Positions 17,910-27,121 of a stretch of 64,000 nucleotides of DNA are shown here, piece by piece. Below the pieces are notes generated by a model that ran no database searches, had not been told where the DNA came from, and saw only the letters and a list, made by a program, of their open reading frames with translations. The first letter of the stretch is position 1; every line of letters begins with the position of its first letter. Where the stretch lies: contig JALOTY010000008.1 of NCBI GenBank assembly GCA_025457665.1, forward strand, positions 1 to 64,000, given 5' to 3'. The DNA comes from Akkermansiaceae bacterium. Lineage in GTDB: Bacteria > Verrucomicrobiota > Verrucomicrobiia > Verrucomicrobiales > Akkermansiaceae. Both the position numbers and the translations under genes were made by a program.

Positions 17910-18797
17910 ATGGACTCACCCACCGCCACCCTCATCCAAATCCTCCGCGACCGGGTCAACAAACTCGTCAGTGAAGGCAACTACGACGAAGCCGTGCATG
18001 CCGCCTCCGCCGCGGTGGAAAAGGCCCAGCAGGCCCTCTCCAGCGACCTTGAGAGCATCGACGAGTTCGCCAATACCCTCGAACTTCGCGGCGAACTCTA
18101 CCGTAGCATCGGTCGGCCGGAAGACGCCCGCGAGGACTTCAAGGGGGCGATCGATCAACTCGACAACCGCCCGGACCGCCAGCTCCAGATCGCCCGCCTG
18201 CATGCCACCCTGGGGGCCGTATACGATGACCTCGGCCAGACCGACCGTGCCGGCAGCTTTTGGGAAAAGGCCCTCGAACTCTTCGAGAAACAAGAGCCGC
18301 CCTCCCCGCTTGATGTCGCCCTCATGGCGAACAATCTGGCCTACCTCCGCAAGACCTCGGGGGACATCGATGGCGCGGAAACCTATTTCCTCAAGGCCCT
18401 TCAAATCTACCACGAACTCCTCGGCCCCGACCACGAGGAGACCGCCACGGTCAGCAACAACCTGGGCGCGCTTTACCATGCCTCCGGCTACTTCGAGCAG
18501 GCCCGCGAGATGCACATGATGGCCCTCGAAGCCCGTCGTCAAAAACTGGGCGACGAACATCCCGACACCGCCCAGTCCCACAACAACCTCGCCCTCGCCC
18601 TGCTCGAAACCGGCGATCGCTCCTGGGCAAGACGCCATTTCGAAAAGTCCTTGGCCGCTTTCGAACAACTCGGTGCCCCCTACCGTCAGGATCTCGAAGC
18701 CGTGGCGGACAATTTCTGCTCCTTCCTCCGCGCCGAGGGCGAAACCACCACGGCCGAAAGGATCGAAGGCAAACTCCGCGAACTCGTCGGTGCCTGA
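17910..18797 (+). CDS. Tetratricopeptide-repeat protein
   Basis: 295 residues from ATG 17910 (MDSPTATLIQIL); a GTG at 17883 overlapping the recO stop is possible. At least five TPR/kinesin-light-chain-like repeats are visible: ANTLELRGELYRSIGRPEDA, RLHATLGAVYDDLGQTDRA, ALMANNLAYLRKTSGDIDGA, ATVSNNLGALYHASGYFEQA and AQSHNNLALALLETGDRSWA. No signal peptide, so a cytoplasmic scaffold for protein contacts is likely. It sits between recO and lipid A genes; its partner is unknown. Confidence 0.85.
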   Translation: MDSPTATLIQILRDRVNKLVSEGNYDEAVHAASAAVEKAQQALSSDLESIDEFANTLELRGELYRSIGRPEDAREDFKGAIDQLDNRPDRQLQIARLHATLGAVYDDLGQTDRAGSFWEKALELFEKQEPPSPLDVALMANNLAYLRKTSGDIDGAETYFLKALQIYHELLGPDHEETATVSNNLGALYHASGYFEQAREMHMMALEARRQKLGDEHPDTAQSHNNLALALLETGDRSWARRHFEKSLAAFEQLGAPYRQDLEAVADNFCSFLRAEGETTTAERIEGKLRELVGA

Positions 18798-18885
18798 AGT
18801 CCTGCCCGGTGCTTCAGAACCCCGTATCCCGAGGACACGGGCTCAGGGCTTGCCGCATGGGTCCGGACCAGAGCAGCATCCGGCC

Positions 18886-20238
18886 GTGTCCGCGCCCAAG
18901 GCCAAGCCCATCCATCACCTCGAAATGCTCGGCTATCGGGCTTTCGGCGCGATTCTGGGGCAGCTTTCCGTGGATTCCTGCCTGCTGCTCGGGGAAATGC
19001 TCGGTCGGCTTTTTTACCACCTCAGCCCGCGATACCGACGCCTCGTGCGCCGGAATCTCCGCATCGCCACCGCAGACCGCCCGCGCAGCGAAAGCGAACT
19101 CGATGCCCTCGTCCGCGAAACCTTCCGCCGTGCCGGGGGGAACTTTCTGGCCTCCTTCAAGACCGAGACCCTGCCCACTCCGGCACTGGCCGACCACTTT
19201 GATCCCAGTGCCCTGCAAACTCTCCGCGAGATGCTCCCGCCCCGCGGCACCGTGCTCGCCATGGCCCACATGGGAAACTGGGAAGCCCTGCCACGACTCG
19301 CCTCACTCGTCCTTCCCGCCCATAGCTACGGCGCGATTTATCGACCTCTGAACAACCCGCTCATGGAAAAATCCGTGTGCGATCGCCGAAGAGACGGCGG
19401 AGCCCGGCTCTTTTCCCGGCACGCCAGCTTCCACTCACCCGCCGCCTTCCTCAAGTCCGGCGGCATCCTGGCAGTCCTGGCCGACCACCGTGCCGGAGCC
19501 AGTGGCTTTCCTTTGGCTTTCTTCGGGAAAATGACCACCTGCTCCCCCCTGCCCTCCCTGCTCGCCCGGCGCAGCAAGGCCCGCAGCGCCACCATGGGCA
19601 CCCGCTCCCTGTCCCCCGGAAAATGGACCTTGGAAATCCGCCACCTGCCGGATTCCACCGATCCCGCCACCATCACGGCCGGACTCGAAGCCATGATGCG
19701 CGACCAGCTCACCGAGGTCTTCTGGTTTCACGACCGCTGGAAGATCGACAACCACAACCCCCTGAGCCTTTACACCCGGCTGGATCCCGCCATCGCCGCC
19801 ACCGCTACCGTGCCCCTGCGCCTGCTGCTGAGCACCCCGGCGGATGCCGATGAATCCGGCGTCCAAGCCATGCTCGCCGCCATGTTTGCCCTGCGGCCGG
19901 ACCTGCGGGTGGATCGGCTCAAAACCGCCCGCGCCCTGCCCTCGAAAGACCTGCCCGTCCATCTCCACGAATGGGACCCGGATGCGCCCGCCGAGCAGGG
20001 ATCGTCCTTGATTCGGAGGATCGATGCCGCCCATCCCGCGCCGCTCGATGGCTTCCTCCTGTTAGGCTCCGAGCAGCCCCTCGCCCGCGCGGCGCGTGAG
20101 ATGGATTTCCGCTGCATCATCGGCATGCAGGTCTCCGGGAAACCGTGGAGTCGCTCGCTCGACCTTCCGTCAGACCCTGCGGGTTGGGCCGCTTTGGCCG
20201 ATGACCTTTGCTGGATTCCCGACCGCTATCGTTCATGA
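18886..20238 (+). CDS. LpxL/HtrB-like lipid A acyltransferase with extra C-terminal domain
   Basis: 450 residues from GTG 18886 (VSAPKAKPIHHLEML); the frame is open further upstream through the TPR gene. Residues ~10-300 are a lysophospholipid acyltransferase of the LpxL type: RRLVRRNLRIA, the catalytic H-x4-E as AMAHMGNWEALP (H128, E133), LADHRAGASGFPLAFFGK and FHDRWKI. It would add a secondary acyl chain to lipid A at the inner membrane. The last ~150 residues (PLRLLLSTPADADESGVQA onward) are not acyltransferase and faintly resemble the first half of a GT9 heptosyltransferase, without the second half. Overlaps the next gene by ATGA. Confidence 0.8.
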   Translation: MSAPKAKPIHHLEMLGYRAFGAILGQLSVDSCLLLGEMLGRLFYHLSPRYRRLVRRNLRIATADRPRSESELDALVRETFRRAGGNFLASFKTETLPTPALADHFDPSALQTLREMLPPRGTVLAMAHMGNWEALPRLASLVLPAHSYGAIYRPLNNPLMEKSVCDRRRDGGARLFSRHASFHSPAAFLKSGGILAVLADHRAGASGFPLAFFGKMTTCSPLPSLLARRSKARSATMGTRSLSPGKWTLEIRHLPDSTDPATITAGLEAMMRDQLTEVFWFHDRWKIDNHNPLSLYTRLDPAIAATATVPLRLLLSTPADADESGVQAMLAAMFALRPDLRVDRLKTARALPSKDLPVHLHEWDPDAPAEQGSSLIRRIDAAHPAPLDGFLLLGSEQPLARAAREMDFRCIIGMQVSGKPWSRSLDLPSDPAGWAALADDLCWIPDRYRS

Positions 20239-21146
20239 CGCGCCCGCTTTCATTGCTCGTGCTGACCGATGGGAAGCCCGGTCATCAGAACCAGTCCCTC
20301 GGGCTGGCCGAGGCCATCCAGCGACGCTGTGCCGCCCGGATCCGCACGCTGGCATTGCCGGGAGGGAAGTTTTCCTCGCTCGCCCGGCTCCCCACGCCCG
20401 ACCCCTTACCGGATCTCATCCTTGGTGCCGGTCACCGCACCCATGCCGGGCTGCTGCAGCTTTCCCGCCGCACCGGGGTGCCCTGCGTGGTGTTGATGAA
20501 GCCCAGCCTGCCCACGGCGCTATTCGATCTCTGCCTCATCCCCGAGCACGATCTCGGCAGCCGCCCGGTCGCAGCCCATGTCATCCCCACCCGCGGAGCG
20601 CTCAACCGCCTCCCTCCGCCCGCTCCCGATCAGCGCCGCGAGCAAGGGCTCATCCTCATCGGCGGGCCATCGAACAGCCACGGCTGGGAACAGGGGAAAA
20701 TCCGCGAATGCCTTCAAACCATCACCCGGACGAGGAGCGAAATCCCTTGGAAAATCACCGATTCGCGCCGGACTCCCGCGGGCGGGCTCGAGGATTTCCT
20801 CGCCCACATGCCGGACTTGCAGGCCTTTCCCCACGCCCAAACCGCTGCCGACTGGCTGCCTACCGAACTCGCCGCGTCGCGCGAAGTGTGGGTCACGGAG
20901 GACTCGGTATCGATGATCTACGAGGCCCTTAGTAGTGGCGCCGGAGTCGGCCTGCTGCCCGTGCCGGCGAAGCGCGGACCATCGCGGGTTTCCCGCGGGA
21001 TCCTGCGTTTGATCGATGACTCCTGGGTCACGCCCTTCGACCGCTGGTCACCGGGCAAGCCACTCCCCGCCCCTCCAGCGATCCTGCGCGAGGCGGATCG
21101 CTGTGCCGGCATCGTCCTTGAACGTTTCTTCCCATCGCGCTCATGA
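20235..21146 (+). CDS. ELM1/GtrOC1-family protein (PF06258-like)
   Basis: 303 residues from ATG 20235, whose ATGA overlaps the acyltransferase stop. Family landmarks are LTDGKPGHQNQSLGLAEAI (N-terminus), LILGAGHRTHAGLL, LIGGPSNSHGW and the C-terminal VTEDSVSMIYEALSSGAGVGLLPV. The fold is glycosyltransferase-like (two Rossmann halves). Bacterial members lie in lipid A/LPS gene clusters, as here between an acyltransferase and a GT4, but their activity is not established. Overlaps the GT4 start by ATGA. Confidence 0.83.
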   Translation: MTRPLSLLVLTDGKPGHQNQSLGLAEAIQRRCAARIRTLALPGGKFSSLARLPTPDPLPDLILGAGHRTHAGLLQLSRRTGVPCVVLMKPSLPTALFDLCLIPEHDLGSRPVAAHVIPTRGALNRLPPPAPDQRREQGLILIGGPSNSHGWEQGKIRECLQTITRTRSEIPWKITDSRRTPAGGLEDFLAHMPDLQAFPHAQTAADWLPTELAASREVWVTEDSVSMIYEALSSGAGVGLLPVPAKRGPSRVSRGILRLIDDSWVTPFDRWSPGKPLPAPPAILREADRCAGIVLERFFPSRS

Positions 21147-22249
21147 AAGTCCTCCAGGTTCTTCCCGAAATGAATGCGGGGGGCGTCGAACGCGGCACCC
21201 TGGAGCTGGCCGGGCACCTCGCGGCCCATGGCCACGAGTCCCTCGTGCTATCCGGCGGCGGCAGGCTGGTCCCAAGGCTTGAAGCCGCAGGCACCCGCCA
21301 CATCACGCTTCCGGTGGGGAAAAAATCCCTCAAGACCCTCTTTCTCGTCCCTCGTCTGCGAGAACTGCTCCTTCAGGAAAAGCCCGATATCCTCCACCTC
21401 CGCTCGCGCGTCCCGGCTTGGGCGCTGTGGCTCGCCTGGCGGAAAATCCCTCAAGGACAAAGGCCCCGGCTCGTCACCACCGTCCACGGCTTCTATTCGG
21501 TGAGCCGCTGGTCGGCCATCATGACCCGCGGCGAACGCGTGATCTGCGTGTCGGAGAGCATCCGCGAATATGTGCGACGGAACTATCCGCAAACCGACGA
21601 AGCCGTGCTGCGGGTCATTCCGCGCGGAGTGGATCCCCTGGACTACCCCTACGGATTCCGTGCCTCGGACGACTGGCGGAAGCGTTTTCACGATGAGTTT
21701 CCCGCCACCCGCGGCTGCAGGCTCATCACCCTGCCCGGGCGCATCACCCGCTTGAAGGGCCACGAGGACCTCGCCAGCATCCTCGGAGCCCTGCGGGAAA
21801 TTCCCGATCTCCATGCCGTCATCGCCGGCGGCGCTCATGTACGGAAAGCATCGTACTTCGAGGAAGTGCGTGCCCTCTTCGCCAGCGCCGGGCTGGCCGA
21901 CCGTGTGACCTTTACGGGAAATCGCGATGATCTGAGGGAAATCCTCTCGATCTCCACGCTCGTCCTCTCCCTCACCCGCCAGCCGGAATCCTTCGGCCGC
22001 ACCACTCTGGAAGCCCTCGCCATGGGGGTGCCTGTGGCCGGCTACGACCACGGAGGCGTGGGAGAACAACTGGCCGCCCTTTTCCCGGAGGGACGCTTGC
22101 CCGCGCTCGATGCCGGAGCCGCCGTGCCAGTCATCCGCAAGTTGCTCGACTCCGCCCCTGCCGTCCGTCAGCCGAACCCTTTCACCCTCGAACGGATGCT
22201 GGTCGATACCGTCCGCGTTTACGAGGAACTGCTGTCGAACCCGGCCTGA
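21143..22249 (+). CDS. Glycosyltransferase family 4, LPS core type
   Basis: 368 residues. GT-B fold with N-terminal LQVLPEMNAGGVERGTLELA, a middle TVHGFYSVSRW and ICVSESIREYV, and donor-domain signs LPGRITRLKGHEDL, TFTGNRDDLREIL and the E-x7-E region ESFGRTTLEALAMGVPVAGYDHGGVGE. Retaining GT4 enzymes transfer a sugar from a nucleotide donor; the neighbours suggest lipopolysaccharide core. Last gene of the rightward run, ending 32 bases from a convergent gene. Confidence 0.9.
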   Translation: MKVLQVLPEMNAGGVERGTLELAGHLAAHGHESLVLSGGGRLVPRLEAAGTRHITLPVGKKSLKTLFLVPRLRELLLQEKPDILHLRSRVPAWALWLAWRKIPQGQRPRLVTTVHGFYSVSRWSAIMTRGERVICVSESIREYVRRNYPQTDEAVLRVIPRGVDPLDYPYGFRASDDWRKRFHDEFPATRGCRLITLPGRITRLKGHEDLASILGALREIPDLHAVIAGGAHVRKASYFEEVRALFASAGLADRVTFTGNRDDLREILSISTLVLSLTRQPESFGRTTLEALAMGVPVAGYDHGGVGEQLAALFPEGRLPALDAGAAVPVIRKLLDSAPAVRQPNPFTLERMLVDTVRVYEELLSNPA

Positions 22250-22281
22250 GGAGACTGCCTGTTAGACTCCGGCTTTTTCGA

Positions 22282-22971
22282 TCAACCCGCGATGACGAAT
22301 TTCGGATCGTAGAAAGTCAGCGCACGGATCTTGCCTTCCGCGTCATTGTAAATCACGGCCACGTAGTTCCCGGGCTCATCCAGCGACATGCCGCAAAGCA
22401 CCTCTTTGGTATCGCGCAGGCGGACTTCCACATCACCCCGCGAATTGCCGAGGTCCACCGTGGTGGTATCGAAACGTTTCACCGTCTTCAGCTCGAAAGC
22501 CCGCCGGGCTTCGGTGGCGATCGTGAAAGTCACATCTTTTTCGGCACAGACACTCACCACCGTCAGCCGGTATCCACGCTCGGGGTCGGATTGCTTCAAT
22601 CTCAAGATCCGTGCCTTCCAGGTGATGGGATCATCCTCATCCTTCGGCTCCTGTTTCTCTGCAAAGGCAACCAGCGTGGTCGTTTCGCCAAGCCCCACAT
22701 CCACGGTGGTCACGCCTTCCTCGATGCCATCCTTGCGGATCGTCACCCGGCGTCCGCCCACCTTGAGGCCGATGCCGCCGGTGCGCTGGCCGAGTTGATA
22801 ACCATCGGGATACAGGTCCTCGCCATCGACCAGAATCCGCGTGTTCCCCTCACCCGCCGCCACGGCATTCACGAGGCGGATGAAGCCGATCTGCGGTTCT
22901 TCCTGAGCCGCGAGTGGCTGGGAGGCGAGGCCGAAAAGGAGGACGGCGAAGAGTTTAAAAATCGTTTTCAT
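22282..22971 (-). CDS. Secreted beta-rich protein at the end of the Verru_Chthon cassette
   Basis: 229 residues from ATG 22971 (MKTIFKLFAVLLFG). Signal peptide of ~22 residues ending SQPLAAQ-EE. The mature protein is predicted mostly beta: FIRLVNAVAAGEGNTRILVDGEDL looks like the start of a DUF4397-like carbohydrate-binding or Ig-type domain (RLVNA...). The rest, with VTIRKDG and LTVVSVCAEKDVTF, is unassigned. Its start overlaps vccA by 17 bases, so it belongs to the cassette transcript. Function unknown; a surface role with the pseudopilin complex is inference. Confidence 0.75.
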   Translation of the reverse strand: MKTIFKLFAVLLFGLASQPLAAQEEPQIGFIRLVNAVAAGEGNTRILVDGEDLYPDGYQLGQRTGGIGLKVGGRRVTIRKDGIEEGVTTVDVGLGETTTLVAFAEKQEPKDEDDPITWKARILRLKQSDPERGYRLTVVSVCAEKDVTFTIATEARRAFELKTVKRFDTTTVDLGNSRGDVEVRLRDTKEVLCGMSLDEPGNYVAVIYNDAEGKIRALTFYDPKFVIAG

Positions 22972-25894
22972 GAGTAATGACGGGGCGGTAGGTGGTGGTA
23001 TCGATTTCTCCCGCGTTGGTGCGCTCTCCGGGATCGGCAAACAGCGTGAAGACCTTGCGTGACTCTGCCAGGACCGTGGGAGTCCCGGTGCCGATCTGCG
23101 GTGCCAGAGCTTGGCCGATCACCCACACCCGCAAGTTCCGGGATCTCAGGGTGCTGCCATTGTGCAAGCGGGCGAAAACTTCTTCGGCGGCCGAGTCCGA
23201 CCACTGGATGCGCTCGTTCTGCGAATAGAACTTGGTGTTTCCAAACACCGGCTCGCCAGTGGCGTCCTCCGCCGCAGCCATTTCCCCCACACTGGCGAAA
23301 GGTCGGCTGCGGATGATGGCATCGGCAATGACATCGGCCGTGGCGGTGATCTTCGGCGCATCCAGCTCCAAGGTTCCCGTGGGCGGTGCCATGAGCCCGC
23401 TGGTATTGTGGTTTTCCGAAAGCCGCCGAGCCAGGGCCGGGTCCTGCTCGAGGATGCCAGCGGCCATGATGCGCAAGGCATCGCGACCGGCGGTGTTGAT
23501 GTTGATCCGGTTGTTGATCGGCACCAGCGACCCGTTGCGAAGTCCCAGATCCGCTACGGCCCCGTATCCGGTGTGGAAAAGGTCCAGCAGATAGGCGGCG
23601 GAAAGACCTTCCCGCTGGAAACGCGGATGCTCCGGACGACCGATGCGCAGGGTGTTGCCGCCGCCGTATTGATTCGATGCCGGTGAAGCATCCACCACCA
23701 GCGGCCAACGGGTCTGACCGCCGGGCATGAAGCCATCGCGGATCGAATTCGTATCCGAAGCCCGATCGAAGGTCGGCGCCCACATCAGCGGATCATAGAC
23801 CCGGCCAAGTTCCGTGGGGCTTTGGAAATAACCGAGGTTGGAGATCCTCGCTGGCGCCTTGAGAGGTTCCGTGGCAGGAAGATTCCTCATGAATTGGATG
23901 TCGTCCGGATTGATGCGCTCATCGCCGCGGGTGCTTCCCTGTCCTGCCGTCACCGCAGCGGGCACACTGCCAAAGGAACTGTTGTGCCCGCCATCCGGCC
24001 ACTCGGAGGGCATCACGCGACCATAAACTTTCGGTTTCGTCGCCGGATCGCTGAAATACACATTGCCCCAGCGAATCGTTCGACGGTTCGGGCTGTAGTT
24101 GTCCGGATAGTCATTCGGATCCTGAGCGATGCCAATGTAATACGCCATGCGCGGATCACCCATGTTGTTCACGTAATCGAATCGACCGGTGGAATAGCTA
24201 TGACCGGGAATCGTGGTCCAGACTCCTTGTCGTGGAGTCGTCTTGTTATCGGCCGGATAGAACATCGTGATATCCGGATGCTTCACGTTGCCACGGGATT
24301 GATCGACGATGGTGCCGTTCCATTTCATCCGGTATCCCACCTGACCTTCGCTTTCCCCGCTGAGAACGATCGGGCTGGTCACGAACACCGATGAAGGCCC
24401 GGCATCGATCTCATAGGTCACCGTGCCGCAATTGATCAGCTTGTATTCATTGGCAGCCAAAGAAACCCTTTGGGCGGGAAGCCAGTAATAGCCATCCGTC
24501 TTCTGCAAGGTGGGCTTGGTGATGCTTGGATTCTCAAGATAAGAGGGCGATCCGAGATTGAGTCCGGGCATGACACCCAGGTCAAAAGTGTAGTTCGTTT
24601 CGTAGCTGATCTGGAAATCGCCACTCACCGGCTTGTCGGTCATGTTCCAAAGCTCGGCATAGACCGTGCCGCTGAGGATGAGCTTCTTGCGGCCATTGAC
24701 GACCGGCAGGTTTTCCCAGCGGAAACGAACCAGGTGTTCGCTTACCAAGGGATAGGCATCGAGCCCGCGATAGAGGGTGCCATCGACACTGGCATCGCTG
24801 TCGGCATCGGCATAATCGAGCGCATTGGCTCCGAGAGTCCGCAGATAGTCATCCGGGAAACCGCCCTTGCGATTCACGAACTCCGGCAGGGCATCATTGA
24901 TGAGGGTGGCGAATTCGCCAACGGCTGCCGGGCGGGGCTTGGTGAGGAGATCGTTGAGATTGACCTTCGCCTTGCCACTCATGGACGGGGCGATGCCGCG
25001 GGCAAAGGGAATCACAGGCCGTTCGGTGTAGGGCTGGGTGCCGACGATGGCATGCTGTTCCAGGCCGGCCGCCATGAGATTGGCGAGATCGCCATCGGTC
25101 TCCCGGTCCAGCGGCGCGGTGTATCCCGCCGCCGCGAGGGTCGAATCCGGGCTGAGGAGCATTTCCTGGTTCTGCTCCACCGTGCGGCCGAAGCCCGCTC
25201 CGGCGGAACCCACCGGGTCGAGTTCTTTCCACTCGGCCGCAGGATAGTTCTCAAGACTGAGTCCCGGTGCGGGATAAGGATAAGGCGATCGGGCGGACTC
25301 GCCATCGTCAGCCAGACGAATCGATTCGAGGGCCAGCTTGGCATCGACCCTGGCCTGCAAATCCTCGACGAAATAAGCGTATCTTCCGATCAATCGACCG
25401 GCTTCATCCTCCACCGGGATCCACACCAGCTTCGCATCCCGCGCCCAAGGGAAAATGGGCGTTTCCACGGTGTTTGCCGCTGTCAAACTTTCGGGGGTGG
25501 GCAAGGAACGCAGATCGGCAACCGTGGTCTCCTGGGTGCTGGCGCTGAAAAGCGGCAGCAGCCGGTAATCCACGCTTTCCCCCGAGCGACGGCCGCGGGC
25601 GAGATAGAGGTAATTCAGGGGGTCCAGTTCGCTGTTGGCCACGGTTTCGGCCGGCTTGGAAACGATCAGGAAATCATCGCTGGCCGTTTCCTCACGCAGG
25701 ACGCCACGCACGTCCTCCATCCCGGCGCGGGCGATCCATTCAGCCCGCTTGGCATCGACATACGACCGCGCGGTCTTGCGCTCGATCCCCACCAACGCCA
25801 GCGCGCCGACGGTCAGCAGCAGGATCGCCGCGACGATGACCATCACCGCTGCCAAGGTGAAGCCGGCTGGCCCGCGACGGCGGTCAGTCCTCAT
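22955..25894 (-). CDS. Verru_Chthon cassette protein A (GspK-like large pseudopilin)
   Basis: 979 residues from ATG 25894 (MRTDRRRG); ATG 25918 is an alternative. A class III-like leader GPAGFTLAAVMVIVAAILLL gives one N-terminal helix; position +5 is Ala, not the usual Glu, as in the minor pseudopilin GspK. Large extracytoplasmic domains follow. Near residue 800, ININTAGRDALRIMAAGIL repeats the helix-hairpin-helix signature of GspK. The family is specific to Verrucomicrobia and described only as part of a four-gene cassette. It is likely the tip-capping subunit of a type II secretion/pilus-like fibre. Overlaps vccC by 11 bases. Confidence 0.88.
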   Translation of the reverse strand: MRTDRRRGPAGFTLAAVMVIVAAILLLTVGALALVGIERKTARSYVDAKRAEWIARAGMEDVRGVLREETASDDFLIVSKPAETVANSELDPLNYLYLARGRRSGESVDYRLLPLFSASTQETTVADLRSLPTPESLTAANTVETPIFPWARDAKLVWIPVEDEAGRLIGRYAYFVEDLQARVDAKLALESIRLADDGESARSPYPYPAPGLSLENYPAAEWKELDPVGSAGAGFGRTVEQNQEMLLSPDSTLAAAGYTAPLDRETDGDLANLMAAGLEQHAIVGTQPYTERPVIPFARGIAPSMSGKAKVNLNDLLTKPRPAAVGEFATLINDALPEFVNRKGGFPDDYLRTLGANALDYADADSDASVDGTLYRGLDAYPLVSEHLVRFRWENLPVVNGRKKLILSGTVYAELWNMTDKPVSGDFQISYETNYTFDLGVMPGLNLGSPSYLENPSITKPTLQKTDGYYWLPAQRVSLAANEYKLINCGTVTYEIDAGPSSVFVTSPIVLSGESEGQVGYRMKWNGTIVDQSRGNVKHPDITMFYPADNKTTPRQGVWTTIPGHSYSTGRFDYVNNMGDPRMAYYIGIAQDPNDYPDNYSPNRRTIRWGNVYFSDPATKPKVYGRVMPSEWPDGGHNSSFGSVPAAVTAGQGSTRGDERINPDDIQFMRNLPATEPLKAPARISNLGYFQSPTELGRVYDPLMWAPTFDRASDTNSIRDGFMPGGQTRWPLVVDASPASNQYGGGNTLRIGRPEHPRFQREGLSAAYLLDLFHTGYGAVADLGLRNGSLVPINNRININTAGRDALRIMAAGILEQDPALARRLSENHNTSGLMAPPTGTLELDAPKITATADVIADAIIRSRPFASVGEMAAAEDATGEPVFGNTKFYSQNERIQWSDSAAEEVFARLHNGSTLRSRNLRVWVIGQALAPQIGTGTPTVLAESRKVFTLFADPGERTNAGEIDTTTYRPVITHENDF

Positions 25895-26633
25895 GTCCGA
25901 AAGATTGGAGAGCTTCATAAGTTTCAAGTTGCTTGGACTCCGCGACCTTGTCCGGCGTCCCCAAAAGAGGGTGGGACTGCCAGTCCGCCGCATTCTGCAA
26001 TTTACCCGTCAATTCCCGCCGTGCCACCACCATGGTCAGGCGCACCGAGGTGGGCCACTCGGTCACCTCCGTACTTTCATCCGCCGGGGCCCGCCATTTT
26101 TCGAAGCGCCCGCCCGTCCGGCGGATCAGAGGTTCGACCTCGAAGGCGACGACACCGAAAGCCACCGGTTCATCGAGCGGATCCGGCTGATAGAGCGAAC
26201 TCACATCCTTTTTCCCCACGGCGAGAAAGGTTTCGCTGCTCCCGCGGAATCCGCGCATCAGGCAACGCACCGAGCGACCGCCCATGGTGATGTCGCTAAG
26301 GTAATAGACCACCGCGCAGAGATCGCCGATCCGCTCGTCTTCCGCCTGCGCATCGGCCGGCTGAAGGCAGAGGAAACCGAGCCGGTCGGACCGCCAGCCG
26401 GCGTTGTCTTTTTCTTCGACCAGCAAGCGCTTGCGGACGGCTTTAGCGAGGTCCTCCCCGGCTTGGGAAAGCACGGCGCGGGCTTCGCGTTCGGCGGAAA
26501 TGCCATCGGTATTCCGGCCATAACCTTCCCCGGCGGAGCGCAGCAGGCCCACGGCGGCGAGGAGCACGACCATGCCCACGCTCATGGCGACCATGAGTTC
26601 GATGAGCGTGAATCCCTTGGGGCGGTGCATCAT
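25884..26633 (-). CDS. Verru_Chthon cassette protein C (GspJ-like pseudopilin)
   Basis: 249 residues. Prepilin leader RPKG|FTLIELMVAMSVGMVVLL with the Phe+1 and Glu+5 needed for PilD/GspO processing and assembly, then an ordinary pseudopilin globular domain (RNTDGISAEREARAVLSQAGEDLA, VVYYLSDITMGGRSVRCLMRGF) in the style of GspJ. Its ATG overlaps the vccB stop (ATGA at 26630-26633). Part of the D-B-C-A order; no prepilin peptidase or assembly ATPase is in the window, so the cassette must use machinery encoded elsewhere. Confidence 0.87.
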   Translation of the reverse strand: MMHRPKGFTLIELMVAMSVGMVVLLAAVGLLRSAGEGYGRNTDGISAEREARAVLSQAGEDLAKAVRKRLLVEEKDNAGWRSDRLGFLCLQPADAQAEDERIGDLCAVVYYLSDITMGGRSVRCLMRGFRGSSETFLAVGKKDVSSLYQPDPLDEPVAFGVVAFEVEPLIRRTGGRFEKWRAPADESTEVTEWPTSVRLTMVVARRELTGKLQNAADWQSHPLLGTPDKVAESKQLETYEALQSFGHED

Positions 26634-27121
26634 GGCAGCAGGGTGTGGAGTTCGACCACGGATCTTTGGGCGGTTTTGCGGACGGCCGGGTGCTCGATGC
26701 GAACGGTCACGAGCACGCCGCGGGCTTTGGTCACGCCTTTGGCGCTGGCGATGAAGAAAACCTCCTGATCGTTGAGACGGCTGAGGCCCTTGTCGTACTG
26801 CGCAGAGGAGATTTCACCGAGGTAGGCACCATCGCGACCGAAAGCGAGGGCCTTGCGACCGCCGGTGGGAAAGGCCTGACCGGCGATGAGTTTGCCATAG
26901 ATTTCCGAACCGTCCTGACGGGCGGCTTCCAGCTCGCTGCGGATGAAGGAGGCGATCACCGGAGCCCGGGTTTCCGCGCGGGCGGAACCGCTGCTTTCTC
27001 CGGCCTTGCCCATGGCCGCCAGGGCCAGCGGGATGGCCACGGCAAGCACAGCCACGGCCACCACCGCCTCGACCAGCGAGGCGCCGCGACGGCGGAATCG
27101 GGATGGCAATAAGGTTTTCAT
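26630..27121 (-). CDS. Verru_Chthon cassette protein B (GspI-like pseudopilin)
   Basis: 163 residues from ATG 27121, which overlaps the vccD stop (ATGA at 27118-27121). Leader RRRG|ASLVEAVVAVAVLAVAIPLAL with Glu at +5 and an N-terminal helix. The rest (SAQYDKGLSRLNDQEVFFIASA, VLVTVRIEHPAVRKTAQRSVVELHT) ends like GspI minor pseudopilins. The open frame upstream to 27325 is a shadow of vccD. Confidence 0.85.
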   Translation of the reverse strand: MKTLLPSRFRRRGASLVEAVVAVAVLAVAIPLALAAMGKAGESSGSARAETRAPVIASFIRSELEAARQDGSEIYGKLIAGQAFPTGGRKALAFGRDGAYLGEISSAQYDKGLSRLNDQEVFFIASAKGVTKARGVLVTVRIEHPAVRKTAQRSVVELHTLLP

